Shown here: piece by piece, positions 9,475 through 18,441 of the stretch
Position numbering within the stretch: the stretch's first letter is position 1
Layout of the letters: each line of letters begins with the position of its first letter
Assembly: GCA_910579615.1 (NCBI GenBank)
Contig: CAJTUA010000011.1
Span: forward strand, 70,377 to 134,376
From: an uncultured Lachnospiraceae bacterium
GTDB lineage: Bacteria; Bacillota; Clostridia; Lachnospirales; Lachnospiraceae
DNA: 64,000 nt
Reading direction: 5' to 3'
Position numbers and translations under genes: made by a program
Notes under the pieces: model-generated
Seen by the model: the letters and a program-made list of their open reading frames with translations, nothing else
The model's database searches: none
Told to the model about the DNA's origin: nothing

Positions 9475-10656
9475 TCATTGTGCAGGCATTTGGTTGCGCT
9501 TTATCAGTTCCATGCACATTCTTCCGTTGTGGTACGGGCATTTCCACGGCTCGACGATTGGTTTTTTGCTTGTCGGCTCCCCGTTCTCATCCAGTTCCCA
9601 GTACCACTCCGAACCCTCGCGGTGGTCTACCAGCTTTTCCATGATATAGCCGAAAATATCCTCGCTCGCCGCAAGGTATTCCTTATGCTCCGGCGTTTTC
9701 TGGAATCCATTGTAAAAGCCAACCACGGCCTCCGCCTGCACCCACCAGATGCGGGAGGTATTGTCCACGCCGCGCTCACACTCGTTTAAAAGGGAATGCC
9801 CCACATAGGCACGCTCGTAAATGCGCGCGGTAAGCGCCTGTGTAATCGGCGAGAGTTTTTTGGTATACTCCGCATCGCCAAGCACCTCAAGCCCGCGGTC
9901 AACGAGCCACGCCGTCTCAATGTCATGTCCGTAGGAATGCAAATCAATGATGCTGTTCATCCCGCGGTCAAAAAACACCTCCTGCCGGCGCTTTTTAGGA
10001 TTATAAATCTTGTCCGCAATGGTGTCCATCATAAAGCGCAGGCGCTTTCCTGCAAGCTCATATTTCGCGACACGGTAAACCTCCGTGTAGGCTTCAAAAA
10101 CATGCAGCAGCGTGTTCATTGTCTTCTCGGCAATCACGCCGTTTTCGGATAGCTTATCATTTTCCACCGGGGAAAAACTGCGGTCAAACGCCTCAAGATA
10201 TCCAATTTCGTCCGTGCATTTTGTTTCGATGATGTCCATCAGCGCATATGCCTGCTTTAGTGCTTCCTTTTTCCCTGTCGCATCGTAGTAGGAAGCCAGG
10301 GCGTAAACCGCAAATGCCTGATTGTAGGTGTGCTTTGTCGTATCCGCCGGGCTCCCGTCAAAATGGATGGACCAGTAAATACCGCCATATTCCGGGTCAA
10401 TGCAGTGCTCTGTCATAAACTGATAGGCGTGGTCAGCGTATGCAAGGAGCGAGGAATCCCCAAGAACCATCGCCGCGTTGGAGAAAAACCAGAGGATGCG
10501 GCTGTTCAAAATGCAGCCCTTGATTGCTTTTTCGTCCACATTTAAGTCAAAATCCATATATCCGTAAAATCCGCCGTTCTTCTCATCCTTTAATTTTTCC
10601 CAGAACGGCAGCAGTTTTGTGCGCAGATGCTCCTTAGCGCGCTTGTACATTTCCAT
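9475..10656 (-). CDS. Mannobiose/cellobiose 2-epimerase (AGE family)
   Basis: 393 residues of the N-acylglucosamine 2-epimerase (alpha/alpha)6-barrel family. It epimerises the reducing-end C2 of beta-1,4-linked disaccharides; here mannobiose to mannosyl-glucose. Seen: NGGFYGYMD near the N-terminus, the HTYNQAFAVYAL block, His244 in LHSYGHDIETAW and His376 in PYHNGRM, which correspond in position to the catalytic histidine pair of the Ruminococcus albus enzyme. AGGAGG precedes the ATG. It lies between the CE17-like esterase and GH130_1 in one leftward run, as expected if it prepares the substrate for GH130_1. Preference for mannobiose over cellobiose is inferred from context. Confidence 0.92.
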   Translation of the reverse strand: MEMYKRAKEHLRTKLLPFWEKLKDEKNGGFYGYMDFDLNVDEKAIKGCILNSRILWFFSNAAMVLGDSSLLAYADHAYQFMTEHCIDPEYGGIYWSIHFDGSPADTTKHTYNQAFAVYALASYYDATGKKEALKQAYALMDIIETKCTDEIGYLEAFDRSFSPVENDKLSENGVIAEKTMNTLLHVFEAYTEVYRVAKYELAGKRLRFMMDTIADKIYNPKKRRQEVFFDRGMNSIIDLHSYGHDIETAWLVDRGLEVLGDAEYTKKLSPITQALTARIYERAYVGHSLLNECERGVDNTSRIWWVQAEAVVGFYNGFQKTPEHKEYLAASEDIFGYIMEKLVDHREGSEWYWELDENGEPTSKKPIVEPWKCPYHNGRMCMELIKRNQMPAQ

Positions 10657-10769
10657 GTGTCGTAAACCTCCTGATGGTATAATTTAATCCTATGATTCCC
10701 GTGCGTACCGCGAGTGAGCCCGCGATACCATGCCGGCGGATGGTTTTCATGCCGCTATCCTTTTCCCAC

Positions 10770-11975
10770 TCACACCGTAATTACCGAAATCAGATAAAAG
10801 TCATTTTCCGGCTGTTCCGGCTTTTCTGCCACGGTGATGCGAAGTGTATGCTTCCCGCGCGGCAGCCACATTGCAATGTCTTTTAAGTAGCAGCAATCCC
10901 CCCAGGTCTCATCAAAATTCGCATCAAGCAGAACGGCATGCTCCTCATCCCCGTCAACTACCGCCTTTGCAATCGGCGCAGGCTGTTTGATGGTGCGGCA
11001 GAACTGCACGGAAATGCAGGATACCGCATCGAGGGTGATTTCAAAAAAGCTTCCCTCTTCCACCGCCCGCCAGCCATTCTTGAATACATCGGCAACGCCA
11101 TATTCCTGCGGGCGGGAATCTGCTGTAAAACCGCTTGTATGCAGCTGTGCGCCCACAGGATTCCCTCCCGCGAAATCTGGATTCTGGTAGCGCACGGAGC
11201 TTATGAAGCGGTTTTTTGTCACCGTTTGTTCCAGCACGGTGTAAATATCCTGTGAGAACGGAACATTCTGTGTAGGCAAGCCATCCTCCATCAAAGAAGA
11301 ATTCTGCGATACCGCGTGGAAAATCTTTTCCAAAAGATTGCAAATCACATCCGCCACCATCTTATGCCCTTCATCATTCGGGTGAAGATTGTCCGGCGTA
11401 ATCCTTTCGGCTTTTAGTCTCCCCGCGGCAATCTCCCCGTAGATGGATGCCTTCATTGTAACGATTGGCAAATCGTATGCGCGCCCAATCTCGTTGTGAA
11501 CCTCCTCGGCATTCACCCCGTCATTGTACTGTACATTGTTGAACATAAAAAGCGCGGGGCTAACATGCGTCGATGCCGATTCCGCTGTCAGGATTTTTCG
11601 CACAACCCCCTCAAAGGTCTCCTGAAAAAATTCATTGTTCGTGTCATTGACAGAATATTCCAGAAAAACAAGATCCGGTTCATGGCGCAGCAAATCACTC
11701 TCCACGCGCGCCGCCCCGAACTGCGAGGTCGTTGCCCCGATGCCTGCGTTGATATATTCCCACTGTGCGTCTGCAAAGCGCTCCTTCAGCCAGGAATACA
11801 CCAGATACGCATAGCACCTCTGCGGTGTGCTTGCAAGCGAGCCCTGTGTGATGGAACCGCCAAGGAAACCAACCTTCAGACGTTCCCCCTGTTCTGCACG
11901 GGCAAGCAGCTTTCCAAAGCGGTAGAGATTCCCCCCATTTACAATCCCCCGGTCACATATTTCCTGCCAATCCAT
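10770..11975 (-). CDS. SGNH acetyl esterase, CE17-like
   Basis: 401 residues without a signal peptide, hence cytosolic. The N-terminal SGNH domain (about 33-215) shows GFLGGSITQG (Ser41), NAGIGATTSQ, FLEYSVND (Asn110) and DNLHP (Asp195, His198), a complete catalytic set. The C-terminal 185 residues are beta-rich and likely the CBM35-like module known from mannan acetylesterases such as RiCE17, whose architecture this matches. Known role of that family: removal of acetyl groups from imported mannooligosaccharides so that GH130 enzymes can work. Position between GH130_2 and the epimerase supports this. The CE17 assignment rests on architecture and context; an HMM search would settle it. Confidence 0.85.
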   Translation of the reverse strand: MDWQEICDRGIVNGGNLYRFGKLLARAEQGERLKVGFLGGSITQGSLASTPQRCYAYLVYSWLKERFADAQWEYINAGIGATTSQFGAARVESDLLRHEPDLVFLEYSVNDTNNEFFQETFEGVVRKILTAESASTHVSPALFMFNNVQYNDGVNAEEVHNEIGRAYDLPIVTMKASIYGEIAAGRLKAERITPDNLHPNDEGHKMVADVICNLLEKIFHAVSQNSSLMEDGLPTQNVPFSQDIYTVLEQTVTKNRFISSVRYQNPDFAGGNPVGAQLHTSGFTADSRPQEYGVADVFKNGWRAVEEGSFFEITLDAVSCISVQFCRTIKQPAPIAKAVVDGDEEHAVLLDANFDETWGDCCYLKDIAMWLPRGKHTLRITVAEKPEQPENDFYLISVITV

Positions 11976-12119
11976 AAAAAGTCCCCCTTCTCGTGTTTTT
12001 AGGCAAACCCAAAAGCCCGGAAAAAATCAGAAAAAGGGCTCCTGCAAAATGAATGCCCCATCTTACAAGACCCCCTTCTCTGTTATTTTCCGGGTAAAGC
12101 GTTTTTTGCACCGGATTCC

Positions 12120-13142
12120 TTAGATAATCCCGATTGTGCCATCATCCCCGTTCTCCGTATGATGTTCCTTAATGTAGGTCACAATCTCATCCACCGTCGT
12201 GAATGCAAGACCGACATAGCTGTCCGCCGCACCGTAGTAAATTGCAATCTTTCCGCTCTGTGCGTCCGTGAGCGCTGCGCAAGGGAATACGACATTCTGC
12301 ACAAAACCAGTTTCCTCGTACCATTTCTCCGGCGTCAGGATGAAATCCTTTGTGCGGTATTTTACAATGGACGGATTGTCAATATCAAGCAGCGCCGCGC
12401 CCATGCTGTAGACATAGCCGTTGCAGGTGCCGGTTACGCCATGGTAGAACAAAAGCCAGCCTTCGCTCGTTTCAATCGGAGCTGCGCCGCCGCCGATTTT
12501 CAGGCTCTGCCACCACTGGTTGTAACCGCGCGTCATCACATGCTTGTGCTTGCCCCAGTATACAAGATCCGGGCTCTCGCTGACAAAAATATCGCCGAAC
12601 GGCGTGTGGCCGGAATCACTTGGCCTTGAGAGCAGCACGAAATTGCCGTTAATCTTGCGCGGGAAAAGCACGCCGTTGCGGTTGAACGGAATGAACGGGT
12701 TGTCAAGGCGCGTAAAGGTCTTAAAATCCGTTGTCTTTGCAAGTCCGAGCGCCGCACCGTAAAAATCGGTGCACCAGATGATATAGTAGGTATCTTCCAC
12801 CTTCACCAGACGCGGGTCATACGCATAGCGCGGCATGTACGGCTCACCCTTCTCATTTACCAGCTTGATTTTCTCGGTCTCAAACTCCCAGTGGATTGCG
12901 TCCTTGCTGCGCCCAAGATACAAATGCGGCACGCCGTCATTCTGCTCTGCGCGGAATACACCGATGAATGCACCCTCAAACGGCACAACGGCGCTGTTAA
13001 AAATCCTGGCAACCCCCGGAATCGGATTGCGGTTTACAATCGGGTTCTCACTGTAGCGCCATACTGGTCCTACATAGCCCTCCGGCTTGTCCTGCCAAGG
13101 AATGTTTGGAAGGTTCTCCGTCAACATTGTTACATTACTCAT
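12120..13142 (-). CDS. GH130_2 beta-1,4-mannooligosaccharide phosphorylase
   Basis: 340 residues, cytosolic. It removes mannose from the non-reducing end of beta-1,4-mannooligosaccharides with phosphate, releasing mannose-1-phosphate. Seen: five-bladed propeller strands of the GH130 type, the catalytic Asp in RYAYDPRL (Asp109), phosphate/sugar residues around LLSRPSDSGHTPFGDIF, and the late block GFVQNVVFPCAAL. The shorter length and YDPRL sequence separate it from the GH130_1 paralogue at 8198-9373. First gene of the cytosolic leg of the locus; its own promoter lies at 13251-13279 within a cluster of TGCA motifs. Confidence 0.93.
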   Translation of the reverse strand: MSNVTMLTENLPNIPWQDKPEGYVGPVWRYSENPIVNRNPIPGVARIFNSAVVPFEGAFIGVFRAEQNDGVPHLYLGRSKDAIHWEFETEKIKLVNEKGEPYMPRYAYDPRLVKVEDTYYIIWCTDFYGAALGLAKTTDFKTFTRLDNPFIPFNRNGVLFPRKINGNFVLLSRPSDSGHTPFGDIFVSESPDLVYWGKHKHVMTRGYNQWWQSLKIGGGAAPIETSEGWLLFYHGVTGTCNGYVYSMGAALLDIDNPSIVKYRTKDFILTPEKWYEETGFVQNVVFPCAALTDAQSGKIAIYYGAADSYVGLAFTTVDEIVTYIKEHHTENGDDGTIGII

Positions 13143-13181
13143 TTTTGCTACCCCTTTCTTTGCGTTTCGCAGTTTATTGAT

Positions 13182-13214
13182 ATTGCATTATGGTGCAATT
13201 TCATTTTTAATGCA
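13182..13214 (-). promoter_or_regulatory. Candidate operator downstream of the GH130_2 promoter
   Basis: Perfect inverted repeat ATTGCA-N6-TGCAAT at 13182-13199, followed by a related TGCACCAT half-site at 13211-13218. It lies between the -10 box and the start codon, where a bound regulator would block transcription. Inference from symmetry and position only. Confidence 0.5.
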
Positions 13215-13250
13215 CCATTATTTTAGCCATCATTTTTTCTTTGCAATGCC

Positions 13251-13279
13251 ATTATACTATAGAAATCTCGGAAATGCAA
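13251..13279 (-). promoter_or_regulatory. Sigma-A promoter of the GH130_2 gene cluster
   Basis: Minus strand TTGCAT (13274-13279), 17 bp, TATAAT (13251-13256). It lies about 110 bp upstream of the GH130_2 start, in the 408-bp gap after the solute-binding protein gene. Phased TGCA motifs lie directly upstream (13289-13313). Confidence 0.75.
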
Positions 13280-13288
13280 GCGTTATTT

Positions 13289-13313
13289 TGCATTATTTTG
13301 CACTATTCATGCA
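13289..13313. promoter_or_regulatory. Phased TGCA motifs upstream of the GH130_2 promoter
   Basis: TGCA at 13289, 13299 and 13310, each in a T-rich TTTTGCAYTAT-like setting, 10-11 bp apart. They are adjacent to the -35 box. Eight TGCA tetranucleotides occur in 13184-13313. Confidence 0.45.
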
Positions 13314-13474
13314 CTATTTTTTAAGGAATTTATCGCATCCCCGATTCATGGATTGCTTTTACTATTTTGTGTTCTCTGTTCCCAATCCCATATTGCTTTT
13401 GACGTTTTATTTCCCTTCTTTCAAAAAATTCCGCCCATTCCCCCTAATTTTCCGATAATTTCCCTTTTGAAATA

Positions 13475-13499
13475 CGGCAGGCTGCATCACAGCCTGCCG
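13475..13499 (-). terminator. Hairpin after the solute-binding protein gene
   Basis: Perfect 10-bp stem CGGCAGGCTG / CAGCCTGCCG with a 5-nt loop, about 50 bp past the stop at 13551. There is no good U-tract, so it may be a weak terminator or an mRNA-stabilising hairpin that separates transporter from enzyme transcripts. Confidence 0.55.
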
Positions 13500-13550
13500 C
13501 ACTCCACCGCTGACTTTCCCGTATCCTCCCGACAAAGTCAGGTTCATTTT

Positions 13551-15053
13551 TTATTGCATGTACAAATCAAGATAATCCTGCACAATCTGCTTTTGCTGCT
13601 CTGCAGCCTGCGCCGCGGTCAGGACGTTCTCCGCAACAGAAGTAACCATCGCGTAGGTTGCGTTAAAATCGTTGCCAATCTTATCCCAGAGGTCGAACCA
13701 AGGGGTTGACTGACCCATCATCTTTAAGTACTCCCAGTTCCTCTCGGTCTCCATCATGTCCTCAGCCCACTCGGTATTGTCGCGGTAATCAATGTCCCCG
13801 TCATACCAGTTCGAGTATTCTTTGATAACCTGATATACCAAATCCGGACGCTCAACGCCGGCCGGAATCATGTACCAGTTCCCTGCTACGGCAATCTGGC
13901 TGTTTGTTTCCGGGTTCCCACTCGGTCCAAGCGGCCACGGAACAACGCCAAACTCAAAACCTAAGTCAGCAGAAGAACGGTCTTTCTGAATCCATGCAGC
14001 AGAAACCCAGAATGCTGACTTGCCGTCGGAAAAATCATTGTTTGCATCCCAGTCTTCTTCGTTCCACGGCTTCGCCGTCTTGTCAACCTGATAAATCTGG
14101 TACATGAAATTGAGTACCTCGATGGTCGCCGGGGAACTTAACTGCTCCTGTGACCCTGACGCAACATGGGCGCCGTTTGACATCATAAGATAATTGAACA
14201 TCGTCGTGTGCCAGCCGCAGAAACCATACTGGTCTGCATTGCCGTCACCATCTGTATCCTTCTTGAGCAAACGCAGATATTCCGCGAACTTATCCCATGT
14301 CCACTCCCCTCTGTCGTAGAGATCCTGCGGGTTCTCAAGACCTGCCTCATCAATCAGGTCCATATTAAACCCAAGCGGGTACGCGCCGATGTCAAGCGCG
14401 GAGCCCTGGAACATATAGGTCTTATCCTGGCCCGGAATATCAAGGTAGCGGAACACAATCTGGTCCGTGAACACATCATCATCTGGTGATGTGATATCCT
14501 CAAGTGCGGTCGCATAGCCGTTCATAACTGCCGGCACACCGAACTGTAAGTCCGCTTCATAGATATCACAGTCCGGGGAACCTGCCATGATGGAGGTTGT
14601 GATGGACTCCATGATACCCTCCCATGTCAGGTTTACAAATTCGAGTCTTACATTATACTTTTCCTCGATGCGGCGGACATTTGCAAGCTGCATCTCCGCT
14701 TCCTCAATATTGTTGACTTCCGGCTGGTCATAGATATCATCATGGGTACTGTCATAGTAATGGTCATACCAGGTACCAATCTGGATTGTCCTCGGCGTGC
14801 TTCCCTCCCATGGTGCAACGGATGTATCACCGTTGATGGAAGTGTTTGTGCTTCCCGGATTCTGTGGCTGGTCATCCGTGTTGCCGTCTGGATTCTGCGT
14901 CGGGGTAGTGTCACCCTTGTCTGCCGCTGCGGTCGTCGGGGTCGGGGTATTGTTCGGGGTTTCCTCCTCCTTATCGCCGCACGCAGTCATTGAAATTGCC
15001 ATCGCGCCAGTCAGCACAAGTGCAGATGCTTTTTTCAGCTTGTCATTAAACAT
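13551..15053 (-). CDS. Sugar ABC transporter solute-binding lipoprotein (second importer)
   Basis: 500 residues. Signal peptide with lipobox at Cys25 (SMTAC), then a Thr/Pro/Asn/Asp-rich tether to about residue 80, then an extracellular-solute-binding (SBP_bac_1-like) fold with DIYEADLQFG, NLMDLIDEAGLENPQDL-like hinge segments, TWDKFAEYLRLLKKDTDGDGNADQ and SAFWVSAAW. The Asp-rich DTDGDGNAD stretch looks like a calcium loop. Expected to capture mannooligosaccharides and hand them to a permease pair, most likely that at 17462-19359. Its ribosome binding site directly follows a copy of the palindromic repeat (15072-15168). No ATPase is encoded in the window; sharing of an MsmX-type ATPase is inferred. 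Confidence 0.9.
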   Translation of the reverse strand: MFNDKLKKASALVLTGAMAISMTACGDKEEETPNNTPTPTTAAADKGDTTPTQNPDGNTDDQPQNPGSTNTSINGDTSVAPWEGSTPRTIQIGTWYDHYYDSTHDDIYDQPEVNNIEEAEMQLANVRRIEEKYNVRLEFVNLTWEGIMESITTSIMAGSPDCDIYEADLQFGVPAVMNGYATALEDITSPDDDVFTDQIVFRYLDIPGQDKTYMFQGSALDIGAYPLGFNMDLIDEAGLENPQDLYDRGEWTWDKFAEYLRLLKKDTDGDGNADQYGFCGWHTTMFNYLMMSNGAHVASGSQEQLSSPATIEVLNFMYQIYQVDKTAKPWNEEDWDANNDFSDGKSAFWVSAAWIQKDRSSADLGFEFGVVPWPLGPSGNPETNSQIAVAGNWYMIPAGVERPDLVYQVIKEYSNWYDGDIDYRDNTEWAEDMMETERNWEYLKMMGQSTPWFDLWDKIGNDFNATYAMVTSVAENVLTAAQAAEQQKQIVQDYLDLYMQ

Positions 15054-15071
15054 ATTTTACCTCCTATTTTA

Positions 15072-15168
15072 AAGTTCCGCATACACCCTGCACAGCCCTG
15101 GTCTTTTGTGGGAAAATTTCCTCTTTCGGTATTTCCCCGGGAGCTGTGCCAGGCATATGCTGTTTTCA
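15072..15168 (-). repeat. Palindromic intergenic repeat, copy 1
   Basis: Ends match the family: on plus AAGTTCCGCATAC...GGCATATGCTGTTTT, with an inner CTGCACAGC/GCTGTGCCAG pairing and a divergent loop. Read on minus, its GCGGAACTTTAAAAT tail runs into the AGGAGG of the solute-binding protein gene. Confidence 0.8.
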
Positions 15169-15201
15169 ATTTCCGGCGTCTTTACGCCATTTTCCTTTCC
15201 A

Positions 15202-17304
15202 CTACTCTGCTAACTTCGCGATACCGATGCCGTAAATTTCCCATGCTTCGCTGGACTCTACCTGCAGCTCGCTCATCGTCGAGAAATCATCCGTGCCAAG
15301 TGCCGCTACCATCTGGTCATAAGTAATCTGCATAATGCACTTCTTCGGGTCCATGCGGGAAACTACGTCATTGTCGCCGTTTCCGACGCGGGACCAACCA
15401 TAAGGTGCACCCTCCCCCGGATTGGCTACCAGCCAGTAATTCGCACCGTTATCTTTGTAGTATACATTGATAACCGTTCCCGGAACAAGCAAGGTGTAAT
15501 CAAAAGAGCCGCCATTGGCAACGCTTGACACGCCTGCCTGTGCCCAACCGCCTGCTTTTACCGAAGAATTATCAAGCATAACTTCGTCCGTAAATTTCAG
15601 CGCCTCCGGTGCATACTCGCCAACCGTTACACTGTAAACTTCCCATTCCTGGTCGGACTCACACTCAAGCTTTGCCATTGCGGAGAAATCATCCGTACCA
15701 AGTGCCGCCACAATCTGGTCATAAGTAATCTGTGCCTGGTTGTTGTCATCATTTACCGCCGCTTCAGACTGTGCGATTCTTGTCCAGGCGTAAGGAGCTT
15801 CCATGCCGTCAATCGGTGTCGTTACCAGCCACATGGAACCTTCGGACTTGTAATTGATTGTAACAACACAGCCTGGCTTTAAGATGCTTGGGTCAAACGT
15901 ACCGCCTGCCGCAACGGAATCCACGCCAGCCTGTCCCCAGGCGGAACCCTTTACTGCAAAGCCGTCAATTTCCACGTTATTGACGGTTGGCGGAAGAACC
16001 TTCTTCTCCTCGCCGACGGTTACCTTTGTGATTTCCAGTGCAAAACCGTAATCCGCCACACCAAGGAATTTCACATACTTAAACCAATCATCCCCAAGGT
16101 AGGAGGCAATGGTATCATAGCTGAACTGTGCCGTTGTGCAGGAATCGTTCATCGGCAGCGGATCGATGCTGAACATCTTTGTCGGCGCGCCGTTGTCGTC
16201 TGTGCCAGAGGTAACCTCAATGACACCTTCCACCTTCATGTCTTCCCATTCCGGCATCGGAATCTCGGAGTTTTCCACCGCGAAATACTGACCGACAAGT
16301 TTTACATGCCTCTGCCACTCATCAAGGCTTGCAAAATCATAGTTCATGTAGATTGTCATAAGCTGTCCCGGGCCAAATACAGATACGTCAACAATATTTG
16401 CATCCTCCTGTGCCGGGTCGGTCGAGATACCGGTTGCCGGCCACCAACTACCACCGTTCTTGCCTGCCATGCCCTTAATCTCAACCTCATTCTTCACCGG
16501 AACGATATTGCTCCAGTCCTCATCGCCAAAACCATCCGGCGCATCAAATTCCGCCGCGGTATTCAGGGCAATCGCGTTGCCGTTTGCATCTTTTAATACG
16601 ATATTGTCAATGTATACCGTATTGGTCGCTTCCACTTCGCCAATCGCATTGTCCGTTTCTTTTGTGACAATGATGATATTCTTTGCACCAGCCACAAAGC
16701 TCTCATCGTCCTCAAGTGTCACCGTTGTCCTCTTCGGATTCTTCACCGCCATATAAACCGACCACGGCGCTTTCTTTTCCTCATTCTTATCTCCGACATA
16801 GTAATATACATAGCCAGATGCTGCGTAGAATGTACCGTTCGGGGAAACAAGCCCCATATCCATCTCGATTGTGCGCACATCTGCTACCGCGTCACCTGCG
16901 AGGCTGGAAATGTCAATCGCAACGTAAGGGAATTTCTTTGTGTCCGGCGCAACAATCTGCAGCGCCTTGGAACCAGCGAAATCAACAACGGAAAGCTCCG
17001 TCTCCGCGCTTGTTACAAGGGATTCCTTTACTGCAACGAAGCTCATGCCGCCGTCCTCGAAATCCACCACCTTGCCTGCTTCATAGCTTTCCGCCGGTGT
17101 TGGGGTTGGTGCCTCGGTCGGCGCTGTTGACGGTTGGTCTGCTTCCTGCGTCGGAGCCGTTGTCGGCTCCGTGCCCTGTGTCGGCTGCGTTGCCGTCGTC
17201 GGCACAGGGGTCGGCGTCGGGTCAGCGTCGTTTTTGTCGCCGCAGCCGGTAATTGCCATCGACATCACCAAGCCTGCCGCCAACAATCTTTTTTTCTTAA
17301 ACAT
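15202..17304 (-). CDS. Surface lipoprotein with repeated carbohydrate-binding-like modules
   Basis: 700 residues from the ATG at 17304, which follows AAGGAGGAGAAGT. Lipobox AITGC (Cys21), then a long Thr/Pro/Gln tether to about residue 75. Four beta-rich segments follow: about 78-260 (VVDFEDGGMSF start), about 265-440 (with GGSWWPATGIS), and two closely related C-terminal modules (about 445-570 and 575-700). These last two share GxWxQAGVxSVAxGGxFD, a YKxxGxxxWLV block, APYxW[ST]R, QITYDQ[IM]VAALGTDDFS and a final WE[IV]Y. No catalytic motif is visible. Position between a permease pair and a binding lipoprotein suggests a mannan-capturing surface protein. CBM family assignment is not possible by eye. 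Confidence 0.75.
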   Translation of the reverse strand: MFKKKRLLAAGLVMSMAITGCGDKNDADPTPTPVPTTATQPTQGTEPTTAPTQEADQPSTAPTEAPTPTPAESYEAGKVVDFEDGGMSFVAVKESLVTSAETELSVVDFAGSKALQIVAPDTKKFPYVAIDISSLAGDAVADVRTIEMDMGLVSPNGTFYAASGYVYYYVGDKNEEKKAPWSVYMAVKNPKRTTVTLEDDESFVAGAKNIIIVTKETDNAIGEVEATNTVYIDNIVLKDANGNAIALNTAAEFDAPDGFGDEDWSNIVPVKNEVEIKGMAGKNGGSWWPATGISTDPAQEDANIVDVSVFGPGQLMTIYMNYDFASLDEWQRHVKLVGQYFAVENSEIPMPEWEDMKVEGVIEVTSGTDDNGAPTKMFSIDPLPMNDSCTTAQFSYDTIASYLGDDWFKYVKFLGVADYGFALEITKVTVGEEKKVLPPTVNNVEIDGFAVKGSAWGQAGVDSVAAGGTFDPSILKPGCVVTINYKSEGSMWLVTTPIDGMEAPYAWTRIAQSEAAVNDDNNQAQITYDQIVAALGTDDFSAMAKLECESDQEWEVYSVTVGEYAPEALKFTDEVMLDNSSVKAGGWAQAGVSSVANGGSFDYTLLVPGTVINVYYKDNGANYWLVANPGEGAPYGWSRVGNGDNDVVSRMDPKKCIMQITYDQMVAALGTDDFSTMSELQVESSEAWEIYGIGIAKLAE

Positions 17305-17461
17305 ACTTCTCCTCCTTAACTTGTTGAAAATATATTTTATTTCCATTACAGCATTCCTGCAATAACAGAAGCACTGCCAGTAAAAGACCGCTCCTGCAGG
17401 CGGGAAGCTTCCCGCCTGTGGTGCAGAATCTTATGGTGCAAAACCTCACCGCGAAATTATC

Positions 17462-18424
17462 CTAACCTACAATACCGCTTCGCTCTACGCCCTCAATGAA
17501 CTTGCGCTGAAGGAGGATATAGATGAAAAGCACCGGGATAATCAGCAGCACAACGCCTGCGTAAGTGTAAAGCTGTAAGATTGCCGGGTCATTGATCTGG
17601 TATGAGTTTGCTACCGTCTGCCCCAACGAGCCAATCTTTTTGCTCAGCAGGATATTCGCGCTGATTGTAAACATTCTCGCGTAGAAGGAATCATTATACT
17701 GCCAAACCAGCGAGAAGATGGATACGGTGATAACGGACGGCATCGCGTTTACAAGCATGATGCGGGAATAGGTGTAGAACATCCCCGCGCCGTCCACGAA
17801 CGCCGCCTCCTCAATCTCCTTTGGCAGCCCGCGGAAGAACTGGTTGAAAATGTAAATGTACAGGCCGGACCTTAAGCCGCAGCCGAGCGCCGTCATGATA
17901 TACATCGGAACCGGGGTCGAAAGCAGGTTGCCAAACGGTCCGAAATTACGGAAGGTCATATACAGCGGGAGCATGATGGTGTTCATCGGAAGCACAATCA
18001 TGACAACAACACATGCAAAAAATACCTTCTTTAACGGGAAATCAAATCTCGCAAAGCCGTATCCGACAAGGGAGCAGATTAAAAGCTGCACCATCATCAG
18101 GCTCAAATCATAAAGGAGCGTATTAAACAGCACCTTGCCGTAATTCATAACCTTTACCGAAACAGAATAGCGCTCCAATGTCCCTTCCATCGGAAACAGA
18201 TACACCATTGGATTATACAAATCCGAATCCGAGAAGAAGGAATTGCTGATCATACCGATGAGCGGGCTTAAAATCATATAACTGATACCAATCAGAACCA
18301 CCGCTTTGAAAAGGCCGAGAATTACTTTTTTGGAAATCCGGGCGGCTTTGCGCCTGTCATTCGCAAACTGCTTATCTGCTCTCATTGACGCCATCTTTGC
18401 TTTATAATTCTGCACAAGCTGCAT
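17462..18424 (-). CDS. Sugar ABC transporter permease, MalG type (second importer)
   Basis: 320 residues with six predicted membrane segments and the cytoplasmic EAA loop EEAAFVDGAG that docks the ATPase, plus the C-terminal KFIEGVERSGIVG ending common to MalG-type (CUT1) permeases. The N-terminal about 40 residues are basic and cytosolic. It follows its MalF-type partner (18442-19359) by 17 bp, so the two form one permease heterodimer. The substrate, mannooligosaccharides, is inferred from the locus. Confidence 0.92.
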   Translation of the reverse strand: MQLVQNYKAKMASMRADKQFANDRRKAARISKKVILGLFKAVVLIGISYMILSPLIGMISNSFFSDSDLYNPMVYLFPMEGTLERYSVSVKVMNYGKVLFNTLLYDLSLMMVQLLICSLVGYGFARFDFPLKKVFFACVVVMIVLPMNTIMLPLYMTFRNFGPFGNLLSTPVPMYIMTALGCGLRSGLYIYIFNQFFRGLPKEIEEAAFVDGAGMFYTYSRIMLVNAMPSVITVSIFSLVWQYNDSFYARMFTISANILLSKKIGSLGQTVANSYQINDPAILQLYTYAGVVLLIIPVLFIYILLQRKFIEGVERSGIVG

Positions 18425-18441
18425 AGTATTCTCCTCCTTTC

